Shown: one piece after another, positions 17,041 through 26,790 of the stretch
How the letters are laid out: the number at the start of each line of letters is the position of its first letter
How positions within the stretch are numbered: position 1 is the first letter of the stretch
Source: Lentisphaerota bacterium
GTDB lineage: Bacteria > Verrucomicrobiota > Lentisphaeria > Victivallales > Victivallaceae
Length of the DNA: 64,000 nucleotides
Reading direction: 5' to 3'
NCBI GenBank assembly: GCA_015061745.1
Contig: SUWB01000009.1
Span: 1-64,000, forward strand
Made by a program: the position numbers and the translations under genes
The notes under the pieces: model-generated
Database searches by the model: none
Told to the model about the DNA's origin: nothing
What the model saw: the letters and a program-made list of their open reading frames with translations, nothing else

Positions 17041-20000
17041 TCAGCGAATTTCCTTCTCTCTGAGCCCCATATTTCTTTTACGCACTTCAGCATCTGCGGG
17101 GAAAAAATCTTTGAAATCAAGTTCCTGCCAGCTTTTGCCGTCTGCCGTTGCACGGTATTCAATTTGGGTGACATTTTTCGGGAAAGGAGCTTTGTGCAGT
17201 TTGAGTCCTGCCATAACAGGATCTTTGAAAATGTTGGTCTCTTTTGCTACTGGATGTGCTTTCCTGTAATGGGCTATGGGGTGGATCCCGGACCATTTAC
17301 CGTACCAGGTTCCAACAAAGTTACGTTTCTCAGCATCAGTACGAATGTAGAAACAGTTGTTTTCGATCTTCAACCCGGGGTGCACAGGTTCTGCAAAGAA
17401 AATAGAGTTGTGGGGCTTTCCGGCGATAGTGTCACAGACGATATTGTTTTCAATGACCGCTTTGGCTTTTTCTGAAAAACTGCTGAAATGGATCTGATTG
17501 AGTGAATTGAGAGCCAGGACACAGTTTCTCACTCTGATTCCGTCACAGGCAATCAGATGAAACCCCCGAAAGGCATTCATAGAAACACTGTTTTCAAAAA
17601 GAATGTTGTTGCAGAAAACCGCAAAAAGTGCCGTCGGCGAATAGCCCTCAGCCCATCTGCCGTCGATGAAAAGACGTTTCAGTTTGATATCTGAAGAACT
17701 GATGCAATGGATATAGGAGTCGTTTGCGGTAATCACGCCCCTCATTCTGAAGTTGTCGATGGTGATGTTGCGTTTGTGATAAAAACTGATCAAATTCATC
17801 AGTTTCCGTTCGCCGTCAAGCAAGACCTTTTCTCCGGGCATTCCCCTCAAGGTCATATCAGAAACCTTGAACATCAGTTTTTCAAAGTAACGCCCTCCCC
17901 GTACGGTGACAGTATCACCGGGAGAAATGTGGTCAAGGGCATAGGTGATCGTTCTGAAAGGCTTTTCCAAAGTGCCGGGATTCATATCGGATCCGTTGAC
18001 AGCGACAAAGTATTCTCCGGGAGCCTGAGCCTTGACGGGAGTGGTAAAGGCAAGTTCCGCCACCACCTCTCCGGCCTGAGTCGGTTCAATGTTGAGAAAA
18101 CGCGCCTGTTCGCTGTGGGAACCTGAGATGCGGCATATATACCCGGTGCCGGGTTTAAGATCCGTGAGTGTCACATTGCGGAAGCTCTCTCCCCGGATTG
18201 TTTTTTTCATCCAGCGGCCGCCTTTTTTCTCTTTCCAACTGATATGGCAATCTTCTTTGCCTGCGGGCAGATGCCACTGAATTTCCGCACTGTCAGGTGT
18301 GGTACGGTAAACAACAGGATAAAGGATTTTTCCGTCAGGCAGACCGGGCACACGGTTCCAGGGACCGACGGGGAAAGCGTCAAGGGCACGTCCGGCAAAG
18401 GATTGCGCATTTTTCAATGTGAAGTTCCCCTTCTCAGGGGCATTAAAAAGGGCCTTGCAAACAAAGGAACGCTTTTCTCCGGCAGGAACACGGTCAGGGT
18501 AAGCATTGTTATCGCTGTAAATCGAAGCTGATTTTTTTACCGCTTTGGCAAGGATATTGGAAAAAACAGCTCCTGAACTTTGAATTGCGTCCACAGTTCC
18601 TTTAACAAAAGCACAATGGATCACGCGGAAATCTTTTGACTCTCTGAAATTCAAATTTTCTGCAAAAGAACAGTTTTCAAATGTCACGTTGTTTCCCTTG
18701 ACAGCGACAGGAGCGGAAAAATTGACTTTGCGCACTGTCACATTGCTGGTTGTAATGTTCCCTCCCGCAACAAGAGCTTTGGTATAACGGCCTCTTCCGG
18801 CGAGAGTCAAATTTTTTTGAGTGACAACAAGTTTGCCGTATTTTCCGGGCATAAGGTAAACGGTGGAACCGTCAGGAATATTTTTCAAACTCTTCCGGGG
18901 AGCCCGGATGGTGGTTCCGGAATTGGTATCCTTTCCATCAGGAGCAAGAAAATAAACCGTTTTATCATAAGGCAGTCCCCCCTTGAAGGTGCTGTCAGAC
19001 ATAGGACGGCCGTCGAAATTTTCCCAGTCGGCAAGGTTATATTGCATTTTTTCCCTGATGCCCTTCTGAGTCCAGTAGAGACTTGTGGGGTCGTCCTGAG
19101 GTTTCGGGCGGAAAACATTGCCTGCAATAATATTGTTTCTGACAGTGTGGGTGGTGGCATTTTTGAGTGCGACACATTCACGGATGACCGCCCTTTTGTC
19201 CGGTGGTTTGACCTGAAGATCACTGACGCCGTGTCCCCAGGAGACACACTTTTCGATCACACAACCGGGGGTGGCCGCCGCATAAAAACGGATCCCGCTC
19301 AGTCTGGATTTGAAGGTGGTGCACTTTCTGACAATGCAGTTTTCATTTGTTCCGCTTACAAAATAAATATTGGCAGCTGAATCGTCAGCAAGTGAATGAT
19401 TGGCGTATGAAACACAGTTTTCCACCAGAATATTTTTCACCGTATTCCCGGTCAGACCGCATCCGTTGAGAAAGAAACGGCAATTGGTGACCTTCATATT
19501 GGAGCTTTTTCTGAAATAGAGAGATTTCACCGAATAGTAACGGTTCCCCCATTTGATAACGTATGAATCAAAGCCGGTAAAAGTCAAGCCGTCAAAATGC
19601 AGATAGGCACTTTTTCCCAACAGCTGCAAACCGTGTCCCTCCCGGGGATCACCGGTACAGACGGTCATCATATGAGTATCGGGAGCTTTGCCGTCGCTGG
19701 TGACGACGTAAAGTTTTTTCTTTTTGACATCGTGGAACCAGACGGCCCGGTTGTAACGCAGCAATTCAAAGGTCTTGACGGGATCATACCAGCTCAAGGT
19801 ATCACGTTCTTTGACACCGCCGGTCTGTTCATCCCAGGGCAGTTCGTAAATAAAACGTTCCCCGGCACAAAGTTTGAAGCCTTTGACCTCCCGGTCTCCC
19901 CGGATGACGGCCGTTCCCGGAATGGCCGCCCGGATCAGAATGGGCTTTTCCTTTGTCCCGGCAAGGATCAGATCTCCTGCCCCGGCATAGTCTCCCGGGG

Positions 20001-20196
20001 TCAGAGTCAGGATATCTCCCGGCTTCAAAACCGAAAGCCCTTTTTTGAAAGTTGCAAAAGGCTTTTCCCTGCTTCCCGGAAATGAGTCTTTCCCGGAAGG
20101 ACTTACAAAATATTCCCTTCCGCAGAGCTGACAGGTGAAAGCAAAGAGTACCAAACAACTCAAAAAAAGTTTACAAACAGAGAGCTTACTTTTCAT
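17041..20196 (-). CDS. Secreted triple-module parallel beta-helix protein with Fn3 domain
   Basis: Secreted protein of about 1051 residues with a signal peptide. I chose ATG 20196 (GGGAG site 8 nt upstream, signal directly after) over ATG 20214. Three DUF1565/pectate-lyase-like right-handed beta-helix modules each begin with a similar cap: YFVSPSGKDSFPGSREKPF near residue 30, YFLAPDGKDTNSGT near 415, and YFVAVNGSDMNPGTLEKPF near 750. A fibronectin type III-like domain (LTDLKPGTGYICRISG) lies between modules two and three. Helix rungs are marked by repeated N-x-hydrophobic-x-N-C strings. Likely a polysaccharide lyase or glycan-binding protein; catalytic residues are not identifiable. It sits 18 bp after the pseudopilin gene in cassette III. 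Confidence 0.8.
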   Translation of the reverse strand: MKSKLSVCKLFLSCLVLFAFTCQLCGREYFVSPSGKDSFPGSREKPFATFKKGLSVLKPGDILTLTPGDYAGAGDLILAGTKEKPILIRAAIPGTAVIRGDREVKGFKLCAGERFIYELPWDEQTGGVKERDTLSWYDPVKTFELLRYNRAVWFHDVKKKKLYVVTSDGKAPDTHMMTVCTGDPREGHGLQLLGKSAYLHFDGLTFTGFDSYVIKWGNRYYSVKSLYFRKSSNMKVTNCRFFLNGCGLTGNTVKNILVENCVSYANHSLADDSAANIYFVSGTNENCIVRKCTTFKSRLSGIRFYAAATPGCVIEKCVSWGHGVSDLQVKPPDKRAVIRECVALKNATTHTVRNNIIAGNVFRPKPQDDPTSLYWTQKGIREKMQYNLADWENFDGRPMSDSTFKGGLPYDKTVYFLAPDGKDTNSGTTIRAPRKSLKNIPDGSTVYLMPGKYGKLVVTQKNLTLAGRGRYTKALVAGGNITTSNVTVRKVNFSAPVAVKGNNVTFENCSFAENLNFRESKDFRVIHCAFVKGTVDAIQSSGAVFSNILAKAVKKSASIYSDNNAYPDRVPAGEKRSFVCKALFNAPEKGNFTLKNAQSFAGRALDAFPVGPWNRVPGLPDGKILYPVVYRTTPDSAEIQWHLPAGKEDCHISWKEKKGGRWMKKTIRGESFRNVTLTDLKPGTGYICRISGSHSEQARFLNIEPTQAGEVVAELAFTTPVKAQAPGEYFVAVNGSDMNPGTLEKPFRTITYALDHISPGDTVTVRGGRYFEKLMFKVSDMTLRGMPGEKVLLDGERKLMNLISFYHKRNITIDNFRMRGVITANDSYIHCISSSDIKLKRLFIDGRWAEGYSPTALFAVFCNNILFENSVSMNAFRGFHLIACDGIRVRNCVLALNSLNQIHFSSFSEKAKAVIENNIVCDTIAGKPHNSIFFAEPVHPGLKIENNCFYIRTDAEKRNFVGTWYGKWSGIHPIAHYRKAHPVAKETNIFKDPVMAGLKLHKAPFPKNVTQIEYRATADGKSWQELDFKDFFPADAEVRKRNMGLREKEIR

Positions 20197-20214
20197 CACA
20201 CGCTCCCTCACCAT

Positions 20215-21438
20215 TTAATTCCAGGCATCGAAGTCGGCTTCTTTTCCGGGAATAGGCATATAATTGAAAAAGCTGCAATGCCGGGCCTTGCTGCCGATAT
20301 TCCAGGTGGTGGGCATACGGTTTCTCTGACGCAGTTCCACGTGAGCGTCAGAAAAGAGCATAGTGGCTCCCCCATTGCCGCCGTTACCGTGGCGGAATGA
20401 GAAAGCATTGTCCCTCGTTTCACCGGGAAGATTCTGTTCATCCCACCAGAGTGCGGTCGCCCCTGTTGCGTATTCAGCCTCTGCCACAGGGCAGTAGCGG
20501 GAAGGACGGCGGATCATAGAGACATTGACCTTGCGGTTGATAAGATCCAAAGCGGAACTTCCGGCACTGTTCACATTGCGGGTGTAAGCAATACCAAGTC
20601 GACGATCAGAACCGGGAACAGGCTTTGCCGGAAGCTTCGGGCAGGCAAGAGGACTCATATACTCCTCTCCGTTATTCGAGTTGCGGTAGAAAGAAAAAAA
20701 CAATCCGGTTTTAGATGTCCCGTTGCCTACATACTGAGCAAGGTTGCCGCAATCGCCGGTCATATTTCCTGTGCGGATTTGGGTATAGAGCCAACAGTTG
20801 CGTGATGTTCCGCTGCCGCCGCCACCGCTCCACCAGCCGGGATAGAAGCCTTTGTTGTCCTGATGATAAAAGACAAAGGCACTGCCGAGAGTTTTCATAT
20901 TGGCCTGACATTTGACAGCAGCGGCACGGTCCCGGGCCTGCTGCAAGGCGGGCAGCAGCATAGCGGCGAGGATCGCAATGATGGCAATCACAACCAGAAG
21001 TTCTATCAAGGTGAAAGGAGCCGGGGAAGGAAGGGAACCCTTTTTGAAAAAAGGTTCTCCCTTCCTTCCCCGGGCCCCATCCATCCTTGCCAAAAACTTT
21101 TGGTGGATTGCCGTTTTTGCATTTGCAAAACCGACAATCCCGCATTTGGCAGAATTGCAACGGCAAATATCAAGGCAAGAGGCAATTTTTCGCAAAAAAT
21201 AAATAGATATTTGCCAAGTTTTGCTCACCAGCAATTCAATCAGCGTGAACGCTGATTGAGTGAAGATGTGAAGGTGTGAAGAGCATTTTTGACCGCTGTC
21301 AAAAATGCGTGAAGTGCGCCCTTGCGGGCGTAAGGATGTGTCGTTTTTATAAATTGTTTTGAGGTAATAAAACGGCAAAACCCTAACTTTACAAGCAGCA
21401 CTCACCAGCAATTCAATCAGCGTAAAAAAACGTTTCAT
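20215..21438 (-). CDS. H-x9-DG-type pseudopilin with two inserted modules in swapped order
   Basis: Pseudopilin of 407 residues. ATG 21438 has an AGGA site. The prepilin motif occurs three times, with Phe at residues 5, 64 and 142; only the last is followed by [21 protein letters not shown]. The order from the N terminus is family 2 then family 1, the reverse of the gene at 2512-3702. The C-terminal domain has a degenerate H-x9-DG ([20 protein letters not shown], longer spacing, DA). The first motif at residue 5 would already be a normal short-leader prepilin start, showing that the modules were inserted behind the native leader. It follows the GntR gene by 80 bp and precedes the beta-helix gene by 18 bp. 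Confidence 0.87.
   Translation of the reverse strand: MKRFFTLIELLVSAACKVRVLPFYYLKTIYKNDTSLRPQGRTSRIFDSGQKCSSHLHIFTQSAFTLIELLVSKTWQISIYFLRKIASCLDICRCNSAKCGIVGFANAKTAIHQKFLARMDGARGRKGEPFFKKGSLPSPAPFTLIELLVVIAIIAILAAMLLPALQQARDRAAAVKCQANMKTLGSAFVFYHQDNKGFYPGWWSGGGGSGTSRNCWLYTQIRTGNMTGDCGNLAQYVGNGTSKTGLFFSFYRNSNNGEEYMSPLACPKLPAKPVPGSDRRLGIAYTRNVNSAGSSALDLINRKVNVSMIRRPSRYCPVAEAEYATGATALWWDEQNLPGETRDNAFSFRHGNGGNGGATMLFSDAHVELRQRNRMPTTWNIGSKARHCSFFNYMPIPGKEADFDAWN
21016..21249 (-). repeat. 234-bp in-frame module, family 1 (copy D)
   Basis: Seventy-eight codons between the second and third FTLIELLV blocks. The palindromic half is identical to copy B, while the first third carries changes (QISIYF, CLDICRC). 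This copy follows a family 2 module directly, sharing one FTLIELLV block with it. Confidence 0.9.
21250..21426 (-). repeat. 177-bp in-frame module, family 2 (copy D)
   Basis: Fifty-nine codons between the first and second FTLIELLV blocks. Nearly identical to the copy at 3229-3405. It carries the GCATTTTTGAC hairpin and ends in a perfect 11-bp-arm palindrome (21236-21259) made together with the following FTLIE codons. Confidence 0.88.
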
Positions 21439-21518
21439 AATTGATTTCCTGAAATTATTATTGTTAAAAAAATTTATGTGTTTTAAAACAGCAAAGGGGC
21501 ATTTGAAATAATTAATTT

Positions 21519-22610
21519 TTACTTCCTTTCAATTTCATATTTTATAACAGAAGTACTTTCACGCACAACCACATCAAAAGGGGAATAGATCACCGGAGGT
21601 AATCCGGCATAATCAGGACTCAGCAGCAGATCGACGGCAAACGCCGCCGCTCTTTTATAATCGAAATCCACCGTTGAAAGCCCCGGTTTCAGCAGACAAT
21701 TGGCAAGACAGCCCACAAATCCCAGCACGGCCACATCATCAGGGATAGCAAGTTCCAACCGCCGCAGCCCCTCATAAGCAAAAGCTGCAATACCATCCGT
21801 ATCGCAGAAAATCGCCGTGGGACGGGGCTCCCTGCCTGAAAAAAGTTTTATCGTCTGTTCGATCATATCGTCGGGATTATTGTTGTCGCAGAAGCCGATA
21901 GAGATTTGTTCCTTTTTCAGCCCCAATTTTTCAAGTTGTTCCACAAACTCTTTTTCGTCTATGCGAAGCCGCTCCTGAACCTTTTGCCAATTCAGAGTGA
22001 GCAAAAAGGCAATACGGCGATGGCCCCGGCGAAGCAAATGTTCAACACCTGCAAGAAAAGCTTTTTTTCTGTCAGGAAACACACAGGGACACTGACAAGC
22101 CGAAGGGGTCTTTTCAAATCCGGCAATATTGAGCATAGGAAGTTTCTGTTCCCGCAAAAGAGCCAGTTCTTCAGGGAAACTGCCGACCCGGGGGCTTTCA
22201 AGAATAATTCCCTTATAACTCTCCCCGAGAGGCAGAATATTTTTCACCATACGGATATTAACGTGATCGCACTCGATCTTCAGCTCCCGGCAACGCTGAA
22301 GCACGCCGGGATAGGTATAATATGTCGTGCGTGTCGAAGGCCAGGGCCCCTCATTGATCTGATCCGCATTGACAAAAAGAATCCTTTTTTCAGTGCTTCC
22401 TGAAAAATCACAAACAAATGTCCCTTTATGAGGCGTCCGCCGGATCAATCCTTCTTTTTGCAGCAGACTCAATGCATTACGGAGGGTCTTTCTTGCCACT
22501 TTCAGTTCAGCGGCAAGTGCAGGCTCTGCCGGCAACCGGCTGCCCGGAAGCAATACCCCCGAAGCGATACGGGAACGGAGCAGTGTATAAATTTCAAGAA
22601 ATCGCGGCAT
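21519..22610 (-). CDS. GntR-HTH regulator with LacI-type sensor
   Basis: Regulator of 363 residues. The GntR winged helix spans about 1-70 ([20 protein letters not shown], then [18 protein letters not shown]). A PBP-like sugar-sensor domain follows, with [19 protein letters not shown] and the DVAVLGFVG strand. First gene of cassette III. An AAGGAG site and a consensus promoter lie just upstream. An imperfect inverted repeat (22612-22624 with 22637-22648) flanks the -10 box and could be its operator. The ligand is unknown, probably a breakdown product released by the beta-helix or DUF4838 proteins of its operon. Confidence 0.88.
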   Translation of the reverse strand: MPRFLEIYTLLRSRIASGVLLPGSRLPAEPALAAELKVARKTLRNALSLLQKEGLIRRTPHKGTFVCDFSGSTEKRILFVNADQINEGPWPSTRTTYYTYPGVLQRCRELKIECDHVNIRMVKNILPLGESYKGIILESPRVGSFPEELALLREQKLPMLNIAGFEKTPSACQCPCVFPDRKKAFLAGVEHLLRRGHRRIAFLLTLNWQKVQERLRIDEKEFVEQLEKLGLKKEQISIGFCDNNNPDDMIEQTIKLFSGREPRPTAIFCDTDGIAAFAYEGLRRLELAIPDDVAVLGFVGCLANCLLKPGLSTVDFDYKRAAAFAVDLLLSPDYAGLPPVIYSPFDVVVRESTSVIKYEIERK

Positions 22611-22630
22611 ATATTGTTCTCCTTGTTATT

Positions 22631-22659
22631 AAGATAAAGGAAACAATACACTCTGTCAA
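22631..22659 (-). promoter_or_regulatory. Promoter of cassette III
   Basis: On the minus strand TTGACA (22654-22659), 17-bp spacer, TATCTT (22631-22636), about 20 bp before the GntR start codon. Half-sites TATTGTTCTCCTT (22612-22624) and AAGGAAACAATA (22637-22648) flank the -10 as a possible operator. Confidence 0.75.
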
Positions 22660-22681
22660 GGGGGAACAAAACATTTTTCTG

Positions 22682-22719
22682 AAAAAAAAAGCCGCAAAAC
22701 TATTTTTCTGTCTTGCGGC
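22682..22719 (-). terminator. Terminator of the IclR-led operon
   Basis: GCCGCAA/TTGCGGC 7-bp stem (22691-22697 and 22713-22719), followed on the minus strand by a run of T (the A9 at 22682-22690). It lies just after the esterase-like gene. Confidence 0.8.
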
Positions 22720-22743
22720 ATTAACTGTTATAAAAGGGGTGTT

Positions 22744-23769
22744 TTACCGGGTCAGTTTTTCAGCCTTCCCGCTGGCTTTGAAATTGTGGTGCCAGTCAGC
22801 AGCCTTTCCCTTGTGCTGCTTGAGAAGCCAGGCAAAACCGTAACTTGAAAGAATATTGTGGCCGCCTTCAAAAATAGTGATACGGACATTGCCGGAAACT
22901 TTCCGGTAATGGATCTTGCGTCTGCCGTAACCGGGATCTTTGAACTCAGGAGTCCCGGCAGGAGCTTTTTCGTTTTTGACCATAAAGTCAATATCCTTTG
23001 CCGCCACTTTATCCGCAGGAGCAGCCAGACAATTGTAGGCGTTGAAGGCTTCACTGATGGGCACACTCCCTTTGTGCCCGTCGTGGATGCCGGTACCGAT
23101 ATCCACAGCCACATTTTTGGCCCGGGCAAGCCAGGTCACAGGAGAACGCCGTGCCGCTTCTTCGGCAGCTTTGGCATCACTTCGGGGGTCGCCCTTGAGG
23201 TTGCGGATAATATGGGCTCCATATCCTTTGCCCTTATGAAATTCACACCATTTTTTAATGTCGCTGATAGGACACCAGGCGGAAACGCCCGCCCAGATTT
23301 CAGGATGACGGCCCGCCATCAGCAATGCCATATGTCCCCCGCCTGAACCGCCGATGATATAGATGCGGTCATTATCGACCGGGACTTTTTTCTTCATCCA
23401 TTCAACGGCTGAAACGATATCGGCCACAGCAGCGTCAGAGCCCATTGAAAGAGGATTGCCCACAGTATTCTTTCCCCGGAAATTGGGAGCGATCATATGA
23501 ACGTCGGCTTTCTTGGCATAAGGAAAATAGTTGGCAGCTTTTTCATAAGTACAGCTCCAGGTATGCAAAGCCACCACCAGAGGCCGGACTCCTTTGGCTT
23601 TTGCAAAATAAGCCAGGGCCTTTTGGGGCTTTTTGTCATAACTGCTGATAAATTCCACTTCAGAAGCAATGACAGAAAGAACCTTTTTCTTTTTTGGGGC
23701 ACTTTTTTTCACTTCGGCACCGCCGACAGCAACAGCCAGGCACAACAACAGCAAAAATAATTTTTTCAT
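22744..23769 (-). CDS. Secreted alpha/beta hydrolase (prolyl oligopeptidase/esterase type)
   Basis: Predicted exported serine esterase or peptidase of 341 residues with a signal peptide (residues 1-18). The nucleophile elbow is GGSGGGH with Ser about 142. A candidate acid is Asp in VDIGTGIHDGHKG, and the catalytic His is in EGGHNIL near 312, giving a plausible triad. The fold resembles acetyl-xylan and other carbohydrate esterases. Last gene of a four-gene minus-strand operon (IclR, QueG-like, TIM-barrel, esterase), 12 bp after its neighbour and followed by a terminator. The substrate, perhaps an acylated glycan, is inferred from context only. Confidence 0.8.
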   Translation of the reverse strand: MKKLFLLLLCLAVAVGGAEVKKSAPKKKKVLSVIASEVEFISSYDKKPQKALAYFAKAKGVRPLVVALHTWSCTYEKAANYFPYAKKADVHMIAPNFRGKNTVGNPLSMGSDAAVADIVSAVEWMKKKVPVDNDRIYIIGGSGGGHMALLMAGRHPEIWAGVSAWCPISDIKKWCEFHKGKGYGAHIIRNLKGDPRSDAKAAEEAARRSPVTWLARAKNVAVDIGTGIHDGHKGSVPISEAFNAYNCLAAPADKVAAKDIDFMVKNEKAPAGTPEFKDPGYGRRKIHYRKVSGNVRITIFEGGHNILSSYGFAWLLKQHKGKAADWHHNFKASGKAEKLTR

Positions 23770-23781
23770 TTTTTCACCTTA

Positions 23782-25749
23782 TCAGTTGAAAAATTCAATA
23801 TATCCGAATGTACGGAACTCTTGTATAACAAATCTTTTTCCCTCAAAAGCGACACTTTCCCCCTCAAGGGGATGATAAATACCTTTGCGGGGTCTGTCAA
23901 ACTCTATGGAAACTTGAGTGGCACGTTCCGGAAGCATATAGTCCAAAAGCAGCATATACTCTTTGTTTTCAGAACTGCGGCGCAAGACCGCCGCCACATC
24001 ACCTGCAACGGTAAATCCGGCAGGATTCAACTCTCTTACCATTTCAGCAAGTGCCCCGGAAGTCAGATATCCGGCACGGCAAAAGGGTGCTCCTGAAACC
24101 GAAAGATGCTGAAAATTGCTGCCTCTTACGCCGTCATCCCGGAGCAGATGCCAGTTGCCGCAATGTGAAACAGGTTCATTTCCGTAACGGCTGCTTCCGG
24201 CAAGAAGTGCCAGAGGAGAATCGTTCCTGCGGAGCATATTTTCGTTGAAATACCCGGAATCCGCCCCCACAAGCAGGATCTGCACCCCCTGTTGAGCCAT
24301 TTTCTCAAGTTTGCCAATCAGCTCATCGCTCATACTTCTTGCAGTGGGAACGATCAGCAGTTTCAACTCTTTGGTATCTTCAAGATCAGTGACCATACGC
24401 CAGGGAATATTGGCGGCACTCAAAGCCTCAGTTACAGAATAGCGGGAACTTTCAAAACAGCCGTAATCAAATTTCCACGATTGTTCCGCAAAAAGGACTC
24501 CGGTAGAAGCGGGATTGAAACTTTCTCCCGGCAATTTCTGCACAAAGGAAAAAAGGGAGTGCAATCGCTTTTTCATAGGCGGATACTCAAAGTATCCTTT
24601 TTCTTTATCCCCGCCGCAGGAGCAGAATTTATCCGGTGTCTCCCGGATAAGCCAGAAAGCTCCTGTCATACTGCCTCCCAGCAGGGGTTCAAAAATGGCA
24701 GGGGCGATCTCCTGGGGTTCAGGCATCCGGGAAACAAAACTTTTTTCCACGCCCGGGTCAGGGACTTTATGACGCCAGCCGCCGCTGACTGCGGCAACTC
24801 CGGCAGCTTCGCAGTCGGCAAATGCCCGGTAATTCCCCAGACGGATGCCATCTTCCACATCCACAGTCTGAGCATTTTCTATGTAGAGGATATCGTGGAG
24901 TTCCGCAAAAGGCAAAAAATCAACGCCTGAAAAAGAATTGGGTTTTCCCCGGTGCAAAGCGGGATTGGAGGCGAAAAGTCCATAGGGATTCACTTTCAGC
25001 ATCTCATCCCGGAAAATTTGCATATTTTCCAGATTCCGCTTCATATTGAAGTCGTGAAAACTCTGCATAACAGGATCATTGTTATGGGTTGAAATATATT
25101 CCGGGATCTCCACTTTTTCCGGAATCAGTTTCAGTTCCTCAAGAAGCTGCGGCCTTTCCTCTTTCAAAAAGCGGACAAATTTCTCCCGGCACTCCGGACA
25201 CTCACAAGGATGCAGATAGCTGTTGTCGATCCAGATACCGTTGGCCCCCAGAGTTTGAGATTTGCGGATCAGGCCTTTGAAGTAGTCTCTGAAATCTTCT
25301 GAACTCTGACACAAAGTCCTGCGGTAATAGGCATAACTCCGGACTCCGCCCCCGGGAACGACGGCGAAAGAATCAAAGTTTTGCGGATTTGACTCCTGCA
25401 ATATATTCTGATACTGCAAGTAAGGCAGAACGGTAATGTTTCTCTGAGCACAAAGAGCGGCAGCCTGACGGAAATCTTCGTGTTCCTGTGCTTCCTGTTC
25501 TCCGGTTCCCCCCAGAGAAAAGGGCAGAATCACCAGATTGACGCCCATTTCAGCTAAAGTGTCAAATGTCTCCGCCGAAAGCATCCGGGCATACCACTTG
25601 TCATACGAAAGCATATCCCCCGGAATTTCACCGGCAAAGCTCCGTCCCCGGCGGCGGAGTTTGGAAATCCCCCAAAAGGGGACCCAGATAATGGGCTTAC
25701 CTTTGAAATAATGGCGGAGCCGTGCTTTTTTTGCGTTGATATCTGTCAT
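23782..25749 (-). CDS. Cytoplasmic glycoside-hydrolase-like TIM-barrel protein
   Basis: Protein of 655 residues without a signal peptide. The N-terminal TIM-barrel region (about 1-400) resembles GH42 and related hypothetical-glycosidase families: LVILPFSLGG, ANGIWIDNSYLHPCECPECREKF with a Cys pair as in GH42/DUF4838 relatives. A GATase-like domain (about 440-520; LKLLIVPTARSMSDELIGKLEKM) and a beta-sandwich end follow. It probably acts on an imported oligosaccharide, but no catalytic pair can be assigned with confidence. The ATG has a GAGG site and lies 7 bp after the QueG-like gene. Confidence 0.7.
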   Translation of the reverse strand: MTDINAKKARLRHYFKGKPIIWVPFWGISKLRRRGRSFAGEIPGDMLSYDKWYARMLSAETFDTLAEMGVNLVILPFSLGGTGEQEAQEHEDFRQAAALCAQRNITVLPYLQYQNILQESNPQNFDSFAVVPGGGVRSYAYYRRTLCQSSEDFRDYFKGLIRKSQTLGANGIWIDNSYLHPCECPECREKFVRFLKEERPQLLEELKLIPEKVEIPEYISTHNNDPVMQSFHDFNMKRNLENMQIFRDEMLKVNPYGLFASNPALHRGKPNSFSGVDFLPFAELHDILYIENAQTVDVEDGIRLGNYRAFADCEAAGVAAVSGGWRHKVPDPGVEKSFVSRMPEPQEIAPAIFEPLLGGSMTGAFWLIRETPDKFCSCGGDKEKGYFEYPPMKKRLHSLFSFVQKLPGESFNPASTGVLFAEQSWKFDYGCFESSRYSVTEALSAANIPWRMVTDLEDTKELKLLIVPTARSMSDELIGKLEKMAQQGVQILLVGADSGYFNENMLRRNDSPLALLAGSSRYGNEPVSHCGNWHLLRDDGVRGSNFQHLSVSGAPFCRAGYLTSGALAEMVRELNPAGFTVAGDVAAVLRRSSENKEYMLLLDYMLPERATQVSIEFDRPRKGIYHPLEGESVAFEGKRFVIQEFRTFGYIEFFN

Positions 25750-25756
25750 ATCAGCC

Positions 25757-26788
25757 TCAATCGGTATCCAGTTTGGTATTGATGCCGATGATGCCGCCCG
25801 GAAGGTCTTTCACTTCGCTTTCATAGTTGCTCCAATCGACCTTCCAGGGCTGACAACGGCGGAAAGGCTTTTTCATCTTGCGGGTCAGAACGCCCCGGGC
25901 TTCGAGGCTTGCAAGGCAGGCACGGGTACAGCCGCCAGCACCGCAAACGGCTTTACCGGCGTTGTAGACTTTGGGGGGAGCCTGATAAAAAGGAGAAATG
26001 GCATTGGGACGGTAGTTATCAGAACCCTTGATATAATTGCCTTTGCCTTCTTCTGCACCCCGGAAGGCAAGGTCACATCCTTCAGTATCTATTTCTCCCC
26101 ACTCCAATTCGTGTCCGGCGACGGTGACTTTGACCGATTTTTCGGTGCTGATACTGTGTCCGGGACAGGCACGGGCACAGGCCATACAGCGGTTGCAGAG
26201 CTGCGGGCCTTCGTAAATGGGATCGGGTTCAAGTTCCATTTCAGTAAAGAGCAGTCCCACCCGGACAGCGGGGCCGAATTCAGGGGTAATGAGCATCTTG
26301 CTCCAACCGATTTCCCCAAGACCGCACAGATAGGCGGCAATACGCAAGTGGACCATAATGTCAGGAGCGGGCTTCCCGGGAGCGACCGGTTTGCTGAATC
26401 CGGTTCTCAAGATGCCTTCATTGTCAATAGCACGCCAGTCACTCTGATGCCCCATAGGGAAGGCTTCATATCCCAGGTCTTCAATTTCCCTTGCCATATT
26501 ATTGACAGCCATAGGCATAAAAATATAGGTGATACCGCCGTAGCCCATACCGGAGTAATTACTGAAAAAAGTTCCTTCTTCAATCCCCCGCAGACTCCCT
26601 CTGAGCACCCGGAAAGCCAGGGCGATACAACTTTTGGCTTCAGGCATAATATAGCGGGGATCCATCTGTTTCGGAGCTCCTTCAAACCGGCTCATCGGAG
26701 CGATTCCCACCAGATCCGCCCCCAATTCTTTTCCCCGCTGTTTTATCCACCGTGCGGCGGCAGCAGGATCGTTAAAATCGACATTCAT
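25757..26788 (-). CDS. QueG/reductive-dehalogenase-like 4Fe-4S protein
   Basis: Iron-sulfur protein of about 343 residues. The 4Fe-4S motif is CNRCMACARACP near residue 200, with a second Cys set CGAGGCTRAC further on. The N-terminal domain resembles the cobalamin-binding part of epoxyqueuosine reductase and reductive dehalogenases (ADLVGIAP, then SMAR-like helices). It is a divergent paralogue, not a confident QueG. I chose ATG 26788; a TTG at 26794 overlaps the IclR stop and is also possible. Between a regulator and two hydrolase genes, a redox step on a carbohydrate- or aromatic-linked substrate is conceivable. Confidence 0.72.
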   Translation of the reverse strand: MNVDFNDPAAAARWIKQRGKELGADLVGIAPMSRFEGAPKQMDPRYIMPEAKSCIALAFRVLRGSLRGIEEGTFFSNYSGMGYGGITYIFMPMAVNNMAREIEDLGYEAFPMGHQSDWRAIDNEGILRTGFSKPVAPGKPAPDIMVHLRIAAYLCGLGEIGWSKMLITPEFGPAVRVGLLFTEMELEPDPIYEGPQLCNRCMACARACPGHSISTEKSVKVTVAGHELEWGEIDTEGCDLAFRGAEEGKGNYIKGSDNYRPNAISPFYQAPPKVYNAGKAVCGAGGCTRACLASLEARGVLTRKMKKPFRRCQPWKVDWSNYESEVKDLPGGIIGINTKLDTD

Positions 26789-26790
26789 CG

